DNA from: Veillonella sp.
Lineage (GTDB): Bacteria; Bacillota; Negativicutes; Veillonellales; Veillonellaceae
Length of the DNA stretch: 17,184 bases
NCBI GenBank assembly: GCA_022737715.1
Contig: JAIITD010000024.1
Location: 1 to 17,184, forward strand
Direction: 5' to 3'
Part shown: piece after piece, positions 8,214 through 15,287 of the stretch
Numbering within the stretch: position 1 is the first letter of the stretch
Layout of the letters: every line of letters begins with the position of its first letter
Translations under genes and position numbers: made by a program
Notes under the pieces: model-generated
The model's database searches: none
What the model was told of the DNA's origin: nothing
The model's input: only the letters and a program-made list of their open reading frames with translations

Positions 8214-9247
8214 AACGATGGATGGCATTTATTGTATTAATGCTTTTTGTCTTAGGTATGATGGGATATGGCGTATACTTTTATCGGGAGGAGCAAATTG
8301 AAAAATCAAAAGCTCCTGTACGCGGTGAAATTACGGTTTATACTGACTTACCTAATAACTTAACAACACTATTAGCTGATAAGTATTTAGAGGATAAAAA
8401 CGTAAAAGTTAATATTATGCCACTCACTGAGGAGCAAATGGAACAACGTGTTTCCTCTAAGTTAGCAGATTCGTCTGGTGATGTAGTGATTACATCTGAG
8501 GATAATCTTGTCATCGGTGCTAGTAAAGATAAGTTTGCTCCTATTGTAAATGAACGCATAGATGAAGTTCTAGATCGTCTAAAGGATTCAAATGGTTACT
8601 GGGTTGGTTTATGGTATGACCCTATTGTTTTTGTACAAAATGAATCATTTTATAATAAATTAGGTCAACACATTACGACTTGGGATACATTGCAAAAGCC
8701 TGGGAACTGGCGTGTGGTGATGACAGATTTCGGCGCTTCTCAAAATGCGGCTAATCTTTTGTACAATTTGGTGGAATATAAAGGCGAGCCAGATGCTCTT
8801 GCTGATTTATTAGCTTTAAAAACACATGTTATACAACATTCTAAGTTTCTTTCCACACCTGTACGTTTAACCGCACTTGGTGAATCGGATATTGGCATTG
8901 GTAATCTATCTGATGCACAACAGTACATTCGCCATTCTTATCCTGTAAAAATGATTTATCCTAGTGACGGCACATCATTTTATGTAACAGGTGCAGCTGT
9001 ACAAAAGGATTCAAAGCATAAAAATGAAAGTATAGAGTTTATTACTTGGTTATTATCTAGTGAAACTGCAAAGTATATGATGGATAATAATTTTACCTAT
9101 ATATTCGCCAATCCCGAAGTGACTGAACCGGTAGATGCACTAGGGCGTTCCGTAGTATTATGGCCTGTTAATGGTGGCTATACACTAGAAGGAAAAGAAC
9201 TTTTATTGAATCATTGGGTTAGTCAAGTACGTTTTAGAAAAGATTAA
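8210..9247 (+). CDS. Membrane-anchored or secreted solute-binding protein homologue (ferric ABC type)
   Basis: 345 residues. The N-terminus (MKRWMAFIVLMLFVLGMMGYGVYFYREE) is a signal peptide or uncleaved anchor; no lipobox cysteine and no clear Ala-X-Ala site are visible. The mature part resembles periplasmic binding proteins of the AfuA/FbpA ferric-iron class. It opens GEITVYTDLP, has GLWYDPIVFVQNESFY mid-protein, and GESDIGIGN where family members have a similar Gly-Glu-Asp-Ile/Val-Gly block. It closes with FITWLLSSETAKYMM and FANPEV. The tandem tyrosines that normally follow this block and bind iron are replaced by NLSDAQQYI, so iron binding is doubtful. No permease or ATPase gene is adjacent. 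The start overlaps the ygiQ-like stop by 4 bases, with AAAAGGAG 9 bases upstream, so the two are probably translationally coupled. Confidence 0.8.
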   Translation: MKRWMAFIVLMLFVLGMMGYGVYFYREEQIEKSKAPVRGEITVYTDLPNNLTTLLADKYLEDKNVKVNIMPLTEEQMEQRVSSKLADSSGDVVITSEDNLVIGASKDKFAPIVNERIDEVLDRLKDSNGYWVGLWYDPIVFVQNESFYNKLGQHITTWDTLQKPGNWRVVMTDFGASQNAANLLYNLVEYKGEPDALADLLALKTHVIQHSKFLSTPVRLTALGESDIGIGNLSDAQQYIRHSYPVKMIYPSDGTSFYVTGAAVQKDSKHKNESIEFITWLLSSETAKYMMDNNFTYIFANPEVTEPVDALGRSVVLWPVNGGYTLEGKELLLNHWVSQVRFRKD

Positions 9248-9314
9248 TAGATGAGTATTCCTATTTAGTACTTATACAATATAGTTACATTCTATAAATA
9301 AGAAAGGATTTAGA

Positions 9315-10661
9315 ATGACCAAATCATTGGGATATATTAGCCTAGGTTGTGCTAAAAATTTAGTAGATACAGAGGTTATGCTTGGATTGTTAAAGGATGA
9401 TGGTTACACCATTACCGATAATTTACAAGAGGCTGACTTAATTATCATAAATACATGTACATTTATAGAGAAAGCTAAAGAAGAATCTATTAATACGATT
9501 CTTGAAGCTGCTCAATATAAAGAAACTGGTCGTTGTAAGGGCTTAATTGTAGCAGGTTGCTTGAGTCAACAATACCAAGATGAGTTGTTTACAGAAATCC
9601 CTGAAATTGATGCTCTTATTGGTACTGGTGCATGGGACCAAATTATGGTGGCCGTTGATGCCATTGAGCATGGCAATCGTAGCTGTATCATGGAAAATAT
9701 TACTAATATCTATGATGAACGAATGCCACGCATTCAAACGACGCCTCGCTACAGTGCTTATGTAAAAATCGCAGAAGGTTGTAACAATGGTTGTACCTTC
9801 TGTATCATTCCTAAGGTGCGCGGTGCATTTAGAAGCCGTTCTATTGAATCCATTAAGGCTGAAGTTGAACGGTTAGCTGCATCAGGGGTTAAAGAAATCG
9901 TTCTCATTGCGCAAGATACGACTAGCTATGGCATTGATTTAAATAATGGTAAACCATTACTTACAGAGCTGTTAAAAGAATTAACTAAGGTTGATGGTAT
10001 TGAGTGGATTCGTATGCTCTATCTATATCCAACATTCTTTAGCGATGAATTGCTTGATCTTATCGTTAATGAACCAAAGCTTTGTAAATATGTTGATATA
10101 CCATTACAACATGTAAACAACGATATTCTTAAACAAATGAATCGTCGTGATTCTCGTGAGGATATTGAAAGACTATTAAAGAAAATCCGCAATGCACCGA
10201 CTCATGTAACATTACGTACATCGATTATTGTGGGTTTCCCTGGTGAAACGGACGAACAGTTCCAAGAGCTCTGTGAATTTGTGAAGGATATCAAGTTTGA
10301 TAACATGGGTGTATTCACTTACTCTCAGGAGGAAGGAACCATTGCCGGTGCTCGTGAAGATCAAGTGCCAGAAGAGGTTAAAGAAGAACGTTACCATACG
10401 TTGATGTCTATACAAGCCGCTATTTCTGAAGAGAACAACCGAGATTTAGAAGGCACTATTGATTACGCTATGGTTGAAGAATTAGAAGAAGGCGATAACG
10501 ATACCGTTCTTGCAAAAGGTCGCTTGAAATCGCAAGCTCCTGATGTAGATGGGAATATGTATATCGAAGACTGTGGAGATAAGGTTAAGCCTGGCGATAT
10601 TGTGCAGGTACAAGTAGAGCAAGGTTTTGCTTACGATGTAGTAGCTACTATCGTAGAATAA
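9315..10661 (+). CDS. rimO: Ribosomal protein S12 methylthiotransferase RimO
   Basis: Radical SAM methylthiotransferase that modifies a conserved aspartate of ribosomal protein S12. 448 residues, the usual length. The N-terminal MTTase domain has its cluster-binding cysteines C12 (SLGCAKN), C48 (NTCTF) and C82 (AGCLSQQ). The radical SAM motif is C156-NNG-C160-TF-C163 in AEGCNNGCTFCIIPKVRG. Later family blocks are LYLYPTFFSDELL, DIPLQHVNNDILKQMNR and TLRTSIIVGFPGETDEQF. A C-terminal TRAM-like domain occupies roughly residues 380-448. The wording SLGCAKNLVDTE separates RimO from the tRNA enzyme MiaB. ATG 9315 has AAAGGA just upstream. The 67-base gap before it shows no convincing promoter, so it probably shares the upstream transcript. 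Confidence 0.96.
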   Translation: MTKSLGYISLGCAKNLVDTEVMLGLLKDDGYTITDNLQEADLIIINTCTFIEKAKEESINTILEAAQYKETGRCKGLIVAGCLSQQYQDELFTEIPEIDALIGTGAWDQIMVAVDAIEHGNRSCIMENITNIYDERMPRIQTTPRYSAYVKIAEGCNNGCTFCIIPKVRGAFRSRSIESIKAEVERLAASGVKEIVLIAQDTTSYGIDLNNGKPLLTELLKELTKVDGIEWIRMLYLYPTFFSDELLDLIVNEPKLCKYVDIPLQHVNNDILKQMNRRDSREDIERLLKKIRNAPTHVTLRTSIIVGFPGETDEQFQELCEFVKDIKFDNMGVFTYSQEEGTIAGAREDQVPEEVKEERYHTLMSIQAAISEENNRDLEGTIDYAMVEELEEGDNDTVLAKGRLKSQAPDVDGNMYIEDCGDKVKPGDIVQVQVEQGFAYDVVATIVE

Positions 10662-10663
10662 TA

Positions 10664-10695
10664 TTAATTGGTGTATTAGGTAATACCACTATTAA
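10664..10695. repeat. Imperfect inverted repeat upstream of cinA
   Basis: The core GTATTA-GG-TAATAC (10673-10686) is a perfect 6-bp inverted repeat with a 2-base centre. Flanking bases extend it: GTG 10671-10673 can pair with CAC 10687-10689 if one C is bulged, and TTAAT 10664-10668 with ATTAA 10691-10695. No T-tract follows, so it is not a standard terminator. It lies in the 63-base rimO-cinA gap and could be an operator or leader structure for cinA-recA; the function is unknown. It does not look like the Gram-positive LexA box (GAAC-N4-GTTC). Confidence 0.4.
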
Positions 10696-10724
10696 CACAT
10701 CTGAAGTGATGGGAGGTATTTACA

Positions 10725-11975
10725 ATGATTGTAGAATTAATTTCTACAGGTTCTGAATTACTGCTAGGGGATACGGTGAATACTAATGTCTCTTGGCTAG
10801 CTCAGGAACTTAATAAATTAGGTTATACCATAGCGTATCAATCTGTGGTTGGCGACAATCCAGGCCGCATGGCTGAAGTGTTTAAAAAAGCAGCTCAACG
10901 TGCGGATCTTGTGATTAGTACAGGTGGGTTAGGGCCAACTCAGGGGGATATAACACGTCAAGTATTGGCGTCATCCTTGAATCGTAGTGTCGTATATAAT
11001 GACGATGCTATGGCTGAAGTGCGACAGTTTTTCAAACGCGTAGGTCGTGAAATGCCCGATGCAAGTCGTAGAGAGGCTATGTTGCCTGATGGCTCTAGTG
11101 TTTTAGCCAATCCTGTCGGCGTCGCACCAGGCGTAGTAACCGTAGATGGCGATGTAACCTATATACTATTACCAGGACCTCCAGGTGAGATGAAGGGGAT
11201 GTTTACACAAAGTGTAGTGCCTTACCTTCATAAGCGTTTTGGCTCACAAGGTGTTGTAACGTCTTATCGATATGGTGTTTATAATATTCGTGAAATCGAT
11301 TTAGAAGAACGCGTGATGGATTTGATTAAGCAACAATCAAATCCAACTATAGCCTTGTTAATAAAAAAAGGCTACATTGAATTACGCATCACTGCAAAGG
11401 CTGCATCCCTCGATGAAGCACATAGATTATTGGATCCGTGGGATGAAATCATTCGTCGTCGCTTAGGATCGTTGATTGGTCGTAAATTAGACATTTCTAT
11501 GGAGGAAACGCTAGGTAATACGTTAAAAGAATCAGCTGCTACCATGGCTACGGCAGAGTCTTGTACATCTGGTTTAGTTGGTAAACTATTGACAAACGTA
11601 AGTGGTAGTAGTGATTACTATATGGGTGGCATTATATCCTATAGCAATGATGTAAAACATCGGGTATTAGGTGTGCCACAAGATTTACTCGATACATATG
11701 GTGCTGTGAGCGAACAAGTTGCTAAAGCGATGGCCGAAGGTGCAAAACGCGTATGCAATACGACATATGCGGTATCTACAACGGGCATAGCTGGTCCTGG
11801 TGGTGGTACGCCGGATAAACCAGTGGGTCTCGTGTGGTTTGGTGTAACGGGGCCACGTGGAACCGTTGCTCACAAGGCCAATCTTATTGGTAATCGAGAA
11901 GACATCCGCCAAAGTGCGGCTGAATTAGCACTATATTATATGAATTTGTATATTCAAGAAAAAGGGGATAAATAA
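10725..11975 (+). CDS. cinA: CinA-family protein (NMN deamidase / competence-damage protein)
   Basis: 416-residue two-domain protein. The N-terminal part (about 1-170) is the molybdopterin-binding-like COG1058 domain, with MIVELISTGSELLLGDTVNT, STGGLGPTQGD and LPGPPGEMK. The C-terminal part (about 255-410) is the PncC-type nicotinamide-mononucleotide deamidase domain, with TAESCTSGLVGKLLTNVSGS, GGIISYSNDVKHRVLGV and TGIAGPGGGTPDKPVGLVWF. Family members recycle pyridine nucleotides; the name comes from competence-induced cinA-recA operons. GGGAGGT 7 bases before ATG 10725 supports the start. Its TAA overlaps the recA ATG by one base (TAATG), which implies co-transcription and probable translational coupling. 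In Bacillus relatives pgsA precedes cinA; here rimO does. Confidence 0.95.
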   Translation: MIVELISTGSELLLGDTVNTNVSWLAQELNKLGYTIAYQSVVGDNPGRMAEVFKKAAQRADLVISTGGLGPTQGDITRQVLASSLNRSVVYNDDAMAEVRQFFKRVGREMPDASRREAMLPDGSSVLANPVGVAPGVVTVDGDVTYILLPGPPGEMKGMFTQSVVPYLHKRFGSQGVVTSYRYGVYNIREIDLEERVMDLIKQQSNPTIALLIKKGYIELRITAKAASLDEAHRLLDPWDEIIRRRLGSLIGRKLDISMEETLGNTLKESAATMATAESCTSGLVGKLLTNVSGSSDYYMGGIISYSNDVKHRVLGVPQDLLDTYGAVSEQVAKAMAEGAKRVCNTTYAVSTTGIAGPGGGTPDKPVGLVWFGVTGPRGTVAHKANLIGNREDIRQSAAELALYYMNLYIQEKGDK

Positions 11976-13018
11976 TGGCTGTTGATGGTAGACAAGCAGC
12001 GTTGGATAACGCATTAAAACAAATAGAAAAAGACTTTGGTAAAGGTGCTATCATGCGCCTAGGTGAAGCGGCAGACCGTATGAATGTTGAGGTTATTTCC
12101 TCCGGTTCTCTTGCTATTGACCTTGCCGTAGGTGTAGGCGGGTTCCCTCGTGGTCGTGTGATTGAAATTTATGGTCCAGAATCATCTGGTAAAACAACTG
12201 TTGCTCTTCATGCTGTAGCAGAAGCGCAAAAACAAGGTGGCGTTGCTGCATTTATTGATGCGGAACATGCAATGGACCCAATCTATGCACGTAATCTTGG
12301 CGTGGATATTAATAACTTGTTAATCTCTCAACCAGACAATGGTGAACAAGCCTTAGAAATTACAGAGGCTCTCGTTCGTAGTGGTGCTGTAGATATCGTT
12401 GTAGTTGACTCTGTTGCTGCATTGGTACCTAAAGCAGAAATTGAAGGGGAAATGGGCGATGCTCACGTAGGCCTTCATGCGCGTTTGATGAGTAAAGCAT
12501 TACGTAAATTAACAGGTACTATTAATAAGACAAAAACAGTTGTAATCTTTATCAACCAATTGCGTGAAAAGGTAGGCGTAATGTTTGGTAATCCAGAAAC
12601 AACAACTGGTGGTCGTGCTTTGAAATTCTATTCCTCTGTACGCCTCGATGTACGTAAGGGTGAATTGATTAAGGCTAATAATGAAAATGTAGGGGCCCGT
12701 ACAAAGGTTAAGGTTGTTAAGAATAAGGTGGCACCTCCATTTAAAACTGCTGAATTTGATTTGATGTATGGTCAAGGTATTTCCCGAGAAGGTACACTCA
12801 TCGATATCGGTACTAATATGGAAATTATTAAAAAATCTGGCGCTTGGTATTCCTATAATGGGGAACGTATGGGACAAGGTAAAGAAGCGGCAAAACAATA
12901 CCTCTTCGATAACCCTCAAGTAGCTGAAGAAATCGATCGTATCATTCGTGATACATTAGCAGCTGAACCAGAAACATTTGACGTTGTTGGCGAAGATGCT
13001 ACTCCAGAAGAAGATTAA
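11975..13018 (+). CDS. recA: Recombinase RecA
   Basis: ATP-dependent strand-exchange protein that also activates LexA-type autocleavage. 347 residues, standard length and without an intein. Walker A is GPESSGKT at residues 67-74. Further conserved blocks are FIDAEHAMDP, VDIVVVDSVAALVPKAEIEG, the L1-region wording GEMGDAHVGLHARLMSKALR and the L2-region wording NQLREKVGVMFGNPETTTGG. The C-terminal tail is acidic (ending ATPEED), as usual. ATG 11975 overlaps the cinA stop by one base and has AAGGGG 7 bases upstream. A strong terminator follows before recX. No LexA-like operator was found immediately upstream of recA or in the rimO-cinA gap, so SOS control is not demonstrated here. Confidence 0.99.
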   Translation: MAVDGRQAALDNALKQIEKDFGKGAIMRLGEAADRMNVEVISSGSLAIDLAVGVGGFPRGRVIEIYGPESSGKTTVALHAVAEAQKQGGVAAFIDAEHAMDPIYARNLGVDINNLLISQPDNGEQALEITEALVRSGAVDIVVVDSVAALVPKAEIEGEMGDAHVGLHARLMSKALRKLTGTINKTKTVVIFINQLREKVGVMFGNPETTTGGRALKFYSSVRLDVRKGELIKANNENVGARTKVKVVKNKVAPPFKTAEFDLMYGQGISREGTLIDIGTNMEIIKKSGAWYSYNGERMGQGKEAAKQYLFDNPQVAEEIDRIIRDTLAAEPETFDVVGEDATPEED

Positions 13019-13032
13019 TCGATATAGCATAT

Positions 13033-13060
13033 AAAAAAGGGCTACAGTGTAGCCCTTTTT
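13033..13060 (+). terminator. Rho-independent terminator between recA and recX
   Basis: GGGCTAC (13039-13045), loop AGT, GTAGCCC (13049-13055), flanked by six A's (13033-13038) and TTTTT (13056-13060). The A/T flanks make it potentially bidirectional. It lies 14 bases after the recA stop, and the recX Shine-Dalgarno (GAGG 13065-13068) begins 4 bases after it, so recX may be expressed by partial read-through. Confidence 0.9.
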
Positions 13061-13073
13061 CATTGAGGTTATT

Positions 13074-13526
13074 ATGATAGATGAAATGTTTACAGAAGAG
13101 GAAAAGCAAGCCGCATTAGATCAAGCGTATCGATTTCTTGCACAGCGCTTTCTGAGCTCTTATGAATTACGTCAAAAGATGAAACGAAAACAGATTGCAT
13201 CGGAGCTCATCGATTATGTAGAAGAACGATTGATTTACTATGATTACATTAATGATGAGAGATTGGCAAAACAGGTCGTATCATACTTGATGCGAGAGCA
13301 GAAATACGGTACATTCCTCATAAAGCAAAAAATGAAACAGAGAGGATTAGATGTTCCTCGTGACATTGAGAATTATGATGAAATGGCAGCCGCTTTTCGA
13401 ATTGTAGATAAAAAATATGGTGAATACATAAATGATATTCCGCGTATAAAAATAATGAATTTCCTAAGAAATAGGGGATTTTCTATGAGCACTATTACTA
13501 AGGTTTGCGAGGCTTATCAACCTTGA
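13074..13526 (+). CDS. recX: Regulatory protein RecX
   Basis: Small helical protein that modulates RecA filaments; 150 residues, within the family range. Typical RecX wording includes ALDQAYRFLAQRFLSSYELRQ, then YVEERLIYYDYINDERLAKQ, YGTFLIKQKMKQRGLD and a C-terminal FLRNRGFSMSTITKVCE, matching the tandem three-helix repeats of the family. ATG 13074 has GAGG at 13065-13068, 5 bases upstream. The next Met codon (ATGTTT, four codons later) lacks a comparable site. It lies immediately after recA across a terminator, which would keep RecX well below RecA levels. The TGA stop overlaps the -35 box of the promoter for the next gene. Confidence 0.93.
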   Translation: MIDEMFTEEEKQAALDQAYRFLAQRFLSSYELRQKMKRKQIASELIDYVEERLIYYDYINDERLAKQVVSYLMREQKYGTFLIKQKMKQRGLDVPRDIENYDEMAAAFRIVDKKYGEYINDIPRIKIMNFLRNRGFSMSTITKVCEAYQP

Positions 13527-13551
13527 CAGAATGGGCTTTCAAGCATAAAAT
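13523..13551 (+). promoter_or_regulatory. Promoter of rny (RNase Y)
   Basis: A consensus -35 TTGACA at 13523-13528 overlaps the recX stop codon. The -10 TAAAAT at 13546-13551 matches 5 of 6 consensus positions, and the spacer is exactly 17 bases. The predicted start is near 13558, giving a leader of about 100 bases before rny. Confidence 0.75.
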
Positions 13552-13554
13552 TAA

Positions 13555-13591
13555 AATAGCCTTGTAAACATATAATGTATGATAGGCTATT
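13555..13591 (+). other. Inverted repeat at the predicted 5' end of the rny transcript
   Basis: AATAGCCT (13555-13562) and AGGCTATT (13584-13591) form an 8-bp perfect inverted repeat. Inside it, ACAT 13568-13571 can pair with ATGT 13575-13578. The predicted transcription start (about 13558) falls within the left arm, so the RNA would begin with this hairpin, or the DNA repeat could be an operator over the start site. The following sequence is A/T-rich without a real T-tract, so it is a poor recX terminator. Confidence 0.45.
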
Positions 13592-13623
13592 AATTTAATA
13601 TGTTAAAAAAATCAGGAAACAAG

Positions 13624-13659
13624 GGGCGTAGTGCCCGTATGTGAAGATACAGGAGGTGA
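13624..13659 (+). promoter_or_regulatory. Small hairpins and strong Shine-Dalgarno before RNase Y
   Basis: GGGC-GTAGT-GCCC (13624-13636) and GTAT-GTGAAG-ATAC (13637-13650) are two adjacent short hairpins. They end directly at AGGAGGTGA (13651-13659), the strongest Shine-Dalgarno in the window. The expected start distance points to CTG 13662 or ATT 13665, since no ATG, GTG or TTG lies at the right place. It matches no riboswitch class that I recognise. Confidence 0.5.
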
Positions 13660-15200
13660 GACTGATTTTAGAGTATAGTCTAATTGCAGTAGTAATGGTG
13701 CTAATTGGACTAGGTGTAGGCTATTTTTTACGAAAAAATATCGCTGAAGGAAAACTGAATCAAGCTGAGCAAGAGGCTGAGCGCATTGTCGCAAATGGTG
13801 AGCGCATGGCCGAGTCTAAAAAGAAAGAAGCTTTATTAGAGGCGAAAGAAGAAATTCATAAGCTCCGTTCCGATGTGGAACGAGAAAATAAAGAGCGTCG
13901 TTCTGAACTACAACGTATGGAACGCCGTATTCTTCAAAAAGAAGAATCTTTGGATAAAAAATTAGACAATATTGAGCACAAAGAAGAAGCTTTACATCGT
14001 AAAGAAGCTGACTTAGTTCAAAGCAAAGAAAAAATTGATGCTTTGTATGAAAAGCAAATGGCAGAATTAGAACGTATTTCTGGCATGACCTTTGATGAAG
14101 CTCGGAATATCTTGTTAACAAATGTAGAACAAGAAATCCGTCATGAAACGGCTATCATGGTAAAAGAAATGGAACAGCAAGCTAAAGATGAAGCTGAGAA
14201 AAAGGCTAAGGAAATTATTTCCGGCGCTATTCAACGATGTGCAGCTGACCATGTTGCAGAAACGACTGTTTCTGTAGTAGCATTACCAAATGATGAAATG
14301 AAGGGACGTATTATTGGTCGTGAAGGTCGTAATATTCGTGCTCTAGAAACATTAACTGGTATCGATTTAATTATCGATGATACACCAGAAGCCGTAATTC
14401 TATCAGGCTTTGATCCAATTCGTCGCGAAGTAGCGCGTATTGCATTGGAAAAATTGATTGTCGATGGTCGAATTCATCCTGCTCGCATTGAGGAGATGGT
14501 GGCAAAAGCTCGTAAAGAGGTGGACCAAACAATTAAAGAGGCCGGTGAACAAGCTACATTTGAAGCTGACGTTCATGGCTTACATCCTGAAATTATCAAG
14601 ATTTTAGGGCGTTTGAAATACCGTACTAGTTATGGTCAAAATGTGTTAAAACATTCTATCGAAGTATCTCATTTAGCAGGTCTTATGGCCGCAGAACTTG
14701 GCTGTGATGTGACATTGGCTAAACGAGGTGGTTTAATTCATGATATTGGTAAGGCGCTAGATCGTGAAATCGAAGGTTCCCATGTGGAAATCGGTGTTGA
14801 TGTAGCTCGTAAATATCGTGAAAGCGCAGCTGTAATCAACTGTATTGGTGCACATCATGGTGATGAAGAATTCCAAACAGTAGAGGCTGTTCTCGTAGCA
14901 GCAGCAGATGCTATCTCTGCAGCCCGTCCAGGTGCTCGTAGAGAAACATTAGAAAATTACTTAAAACGATTATCTAAATTGGAAGAAATCGCTGAATCTT
15001 TTGAAGGCGTTGAAAAGTGCTTTGCTATTCAAGCCGGTCGAGAAATTCGCGTTGTAGTAAAACCGGATAAGATTGATGAAGCTGAATCTACATTACTTGT
15101 TCGGAATATTGTAAAACGCATTGAATCCGAATTAGAATATCCTGGTCAAATCAAGGTTGTTGTCATTCGTGAAACACGCGTTGTTGATTTTGCTAAATAG
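13641..15200 (+). CDS. rny: Ribonuclease Y
   Basis: Membrane-anchored endoribonuclease that starts mRNA decay in Firmicutes. An N-terminal transmembrane helix (SLIAVVMVLIGLGVGYF) is followed by a long charged coiled coil (roughly to residue 190). Next are a KH RNA-binding domain (KGRIIGREGRNIRALE, codons from about 14301) and an HD hydrolase domain with HDIGKALD (His at 14739-14741, Asp at 14742-14744), then a conserved C-terminal region. From GTG 13641 the protein has 519 residues. That start is the only conventional one before the helix, but it lies upstream of the strong AGGAGGTGA (13651-13659). The site instead favours CTG 13662 or ATT 13665 (512 or 511 residues), which would put about the same number of residues before GYF as I recall for Bacillus RNase Y. 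The interval given is the longest reading. It has its own promoter and a terminator after it. Confidence 0.95.
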   Translation: MKIQEVRLILEYSLIAVVMVLIGLGVGYFLRKNIAEGKLNQAEQEAERIVANGERMAESKKKEALLEAKEEIHKLRSDVERENKERRSELQRMERRILQKEESLDKKLDNIEHKEEALHRKEADLVQSKEKIDALYEKQMAELERISGMTFDEARNILLTNVEQEIRHETAIMVKEMEQQAKDEAEKKAKEIISGAIQRCAADHVAETTVSVVALPNDEMKGRIIGREGRNIRALETLTGIDLIIDDTPEAVILSGFDPIRREVARIALEKLIVDGRIHPARIEEMVAKARKEVDQTIKEAGEQATFEADVHGLHPEIIKILGRLKYRTSYGQNVLKHSIEVSHLAGLMAAELGCDVTLAKRGGLIHDIGKALDREIEGSHVEIGVDVARKYRESAAVINCIGAHHGDEEFQTVEAVLVAAADAISAARPGARRETLENYLKRLSKLEEIAESFEGVEKCFAIQAGREIRVVVKPDKIDEAESTLLVRNIVKRIESELEYPGQIKVVVIRETRVVDFAK

Positions 15201-15218
15201 GCATTATACTTAAAATTG

Positions 15219-15253
15219 TAGGCTGCAATATTGTATTGCAGCCTATCCTTTTT
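15219..15253 (+). terminator. Rho-independent terminator after rny
   Basis: A perfect 12-bp stem pairs TAGGCTGCAATA (15219-15230) with TATTGCAGCCTA (15234-15245) across a TTG loop. It is followed by TCC and TTTTT (15249-15253); the T-tract is displaced by two C's, so efficiency may be below maximal. It starts 18 bases after the rny stop. Confidence 0.85.
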
Positions 15254-15287
15254 AATTGTCGCTTATTTATTAGAGGATTTTTGAAAG

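Noticed and set aside
8074..8301. 75-codon + strand frame bridging the ygiQ-like and binding-protein genes
   Set aside because: It overlaps two better-supported genes in another frame and resembles no family; it is a by-product of the basic tail codons.
9248..9314. Possible rimO promoter with -10-like TACAAT (9275-9280) or TATAAA (9293-9298)
   Set aside because: No acceptable -35 hexamer lies 16-18 bases upstream of either, and A/T-rich gaps give such matches by chance.
10673..10686. GTATTAGGTAATAC considered as a LexA/SOS box for cinA-recA
   Set aside because: It does not match GAAC-N4-GTTC and no second copy was seen in the window, so SOS control cannot be claimed.
13563..13576. TTGTAA followed by TATAAT as a second rny promoter
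   Set aside because: The hexamers are only 2 bases apart, and no -35 box lies at proper distance from the TATAAT at 13571-13576.
13624..13659. Leader hairpins of rny considered as a known riboswitch (c-di-GMP, preQ1, THF, SAM types)
   Set aside because: The conserved core motifs of those classes are not present; the stems are too short to assign.
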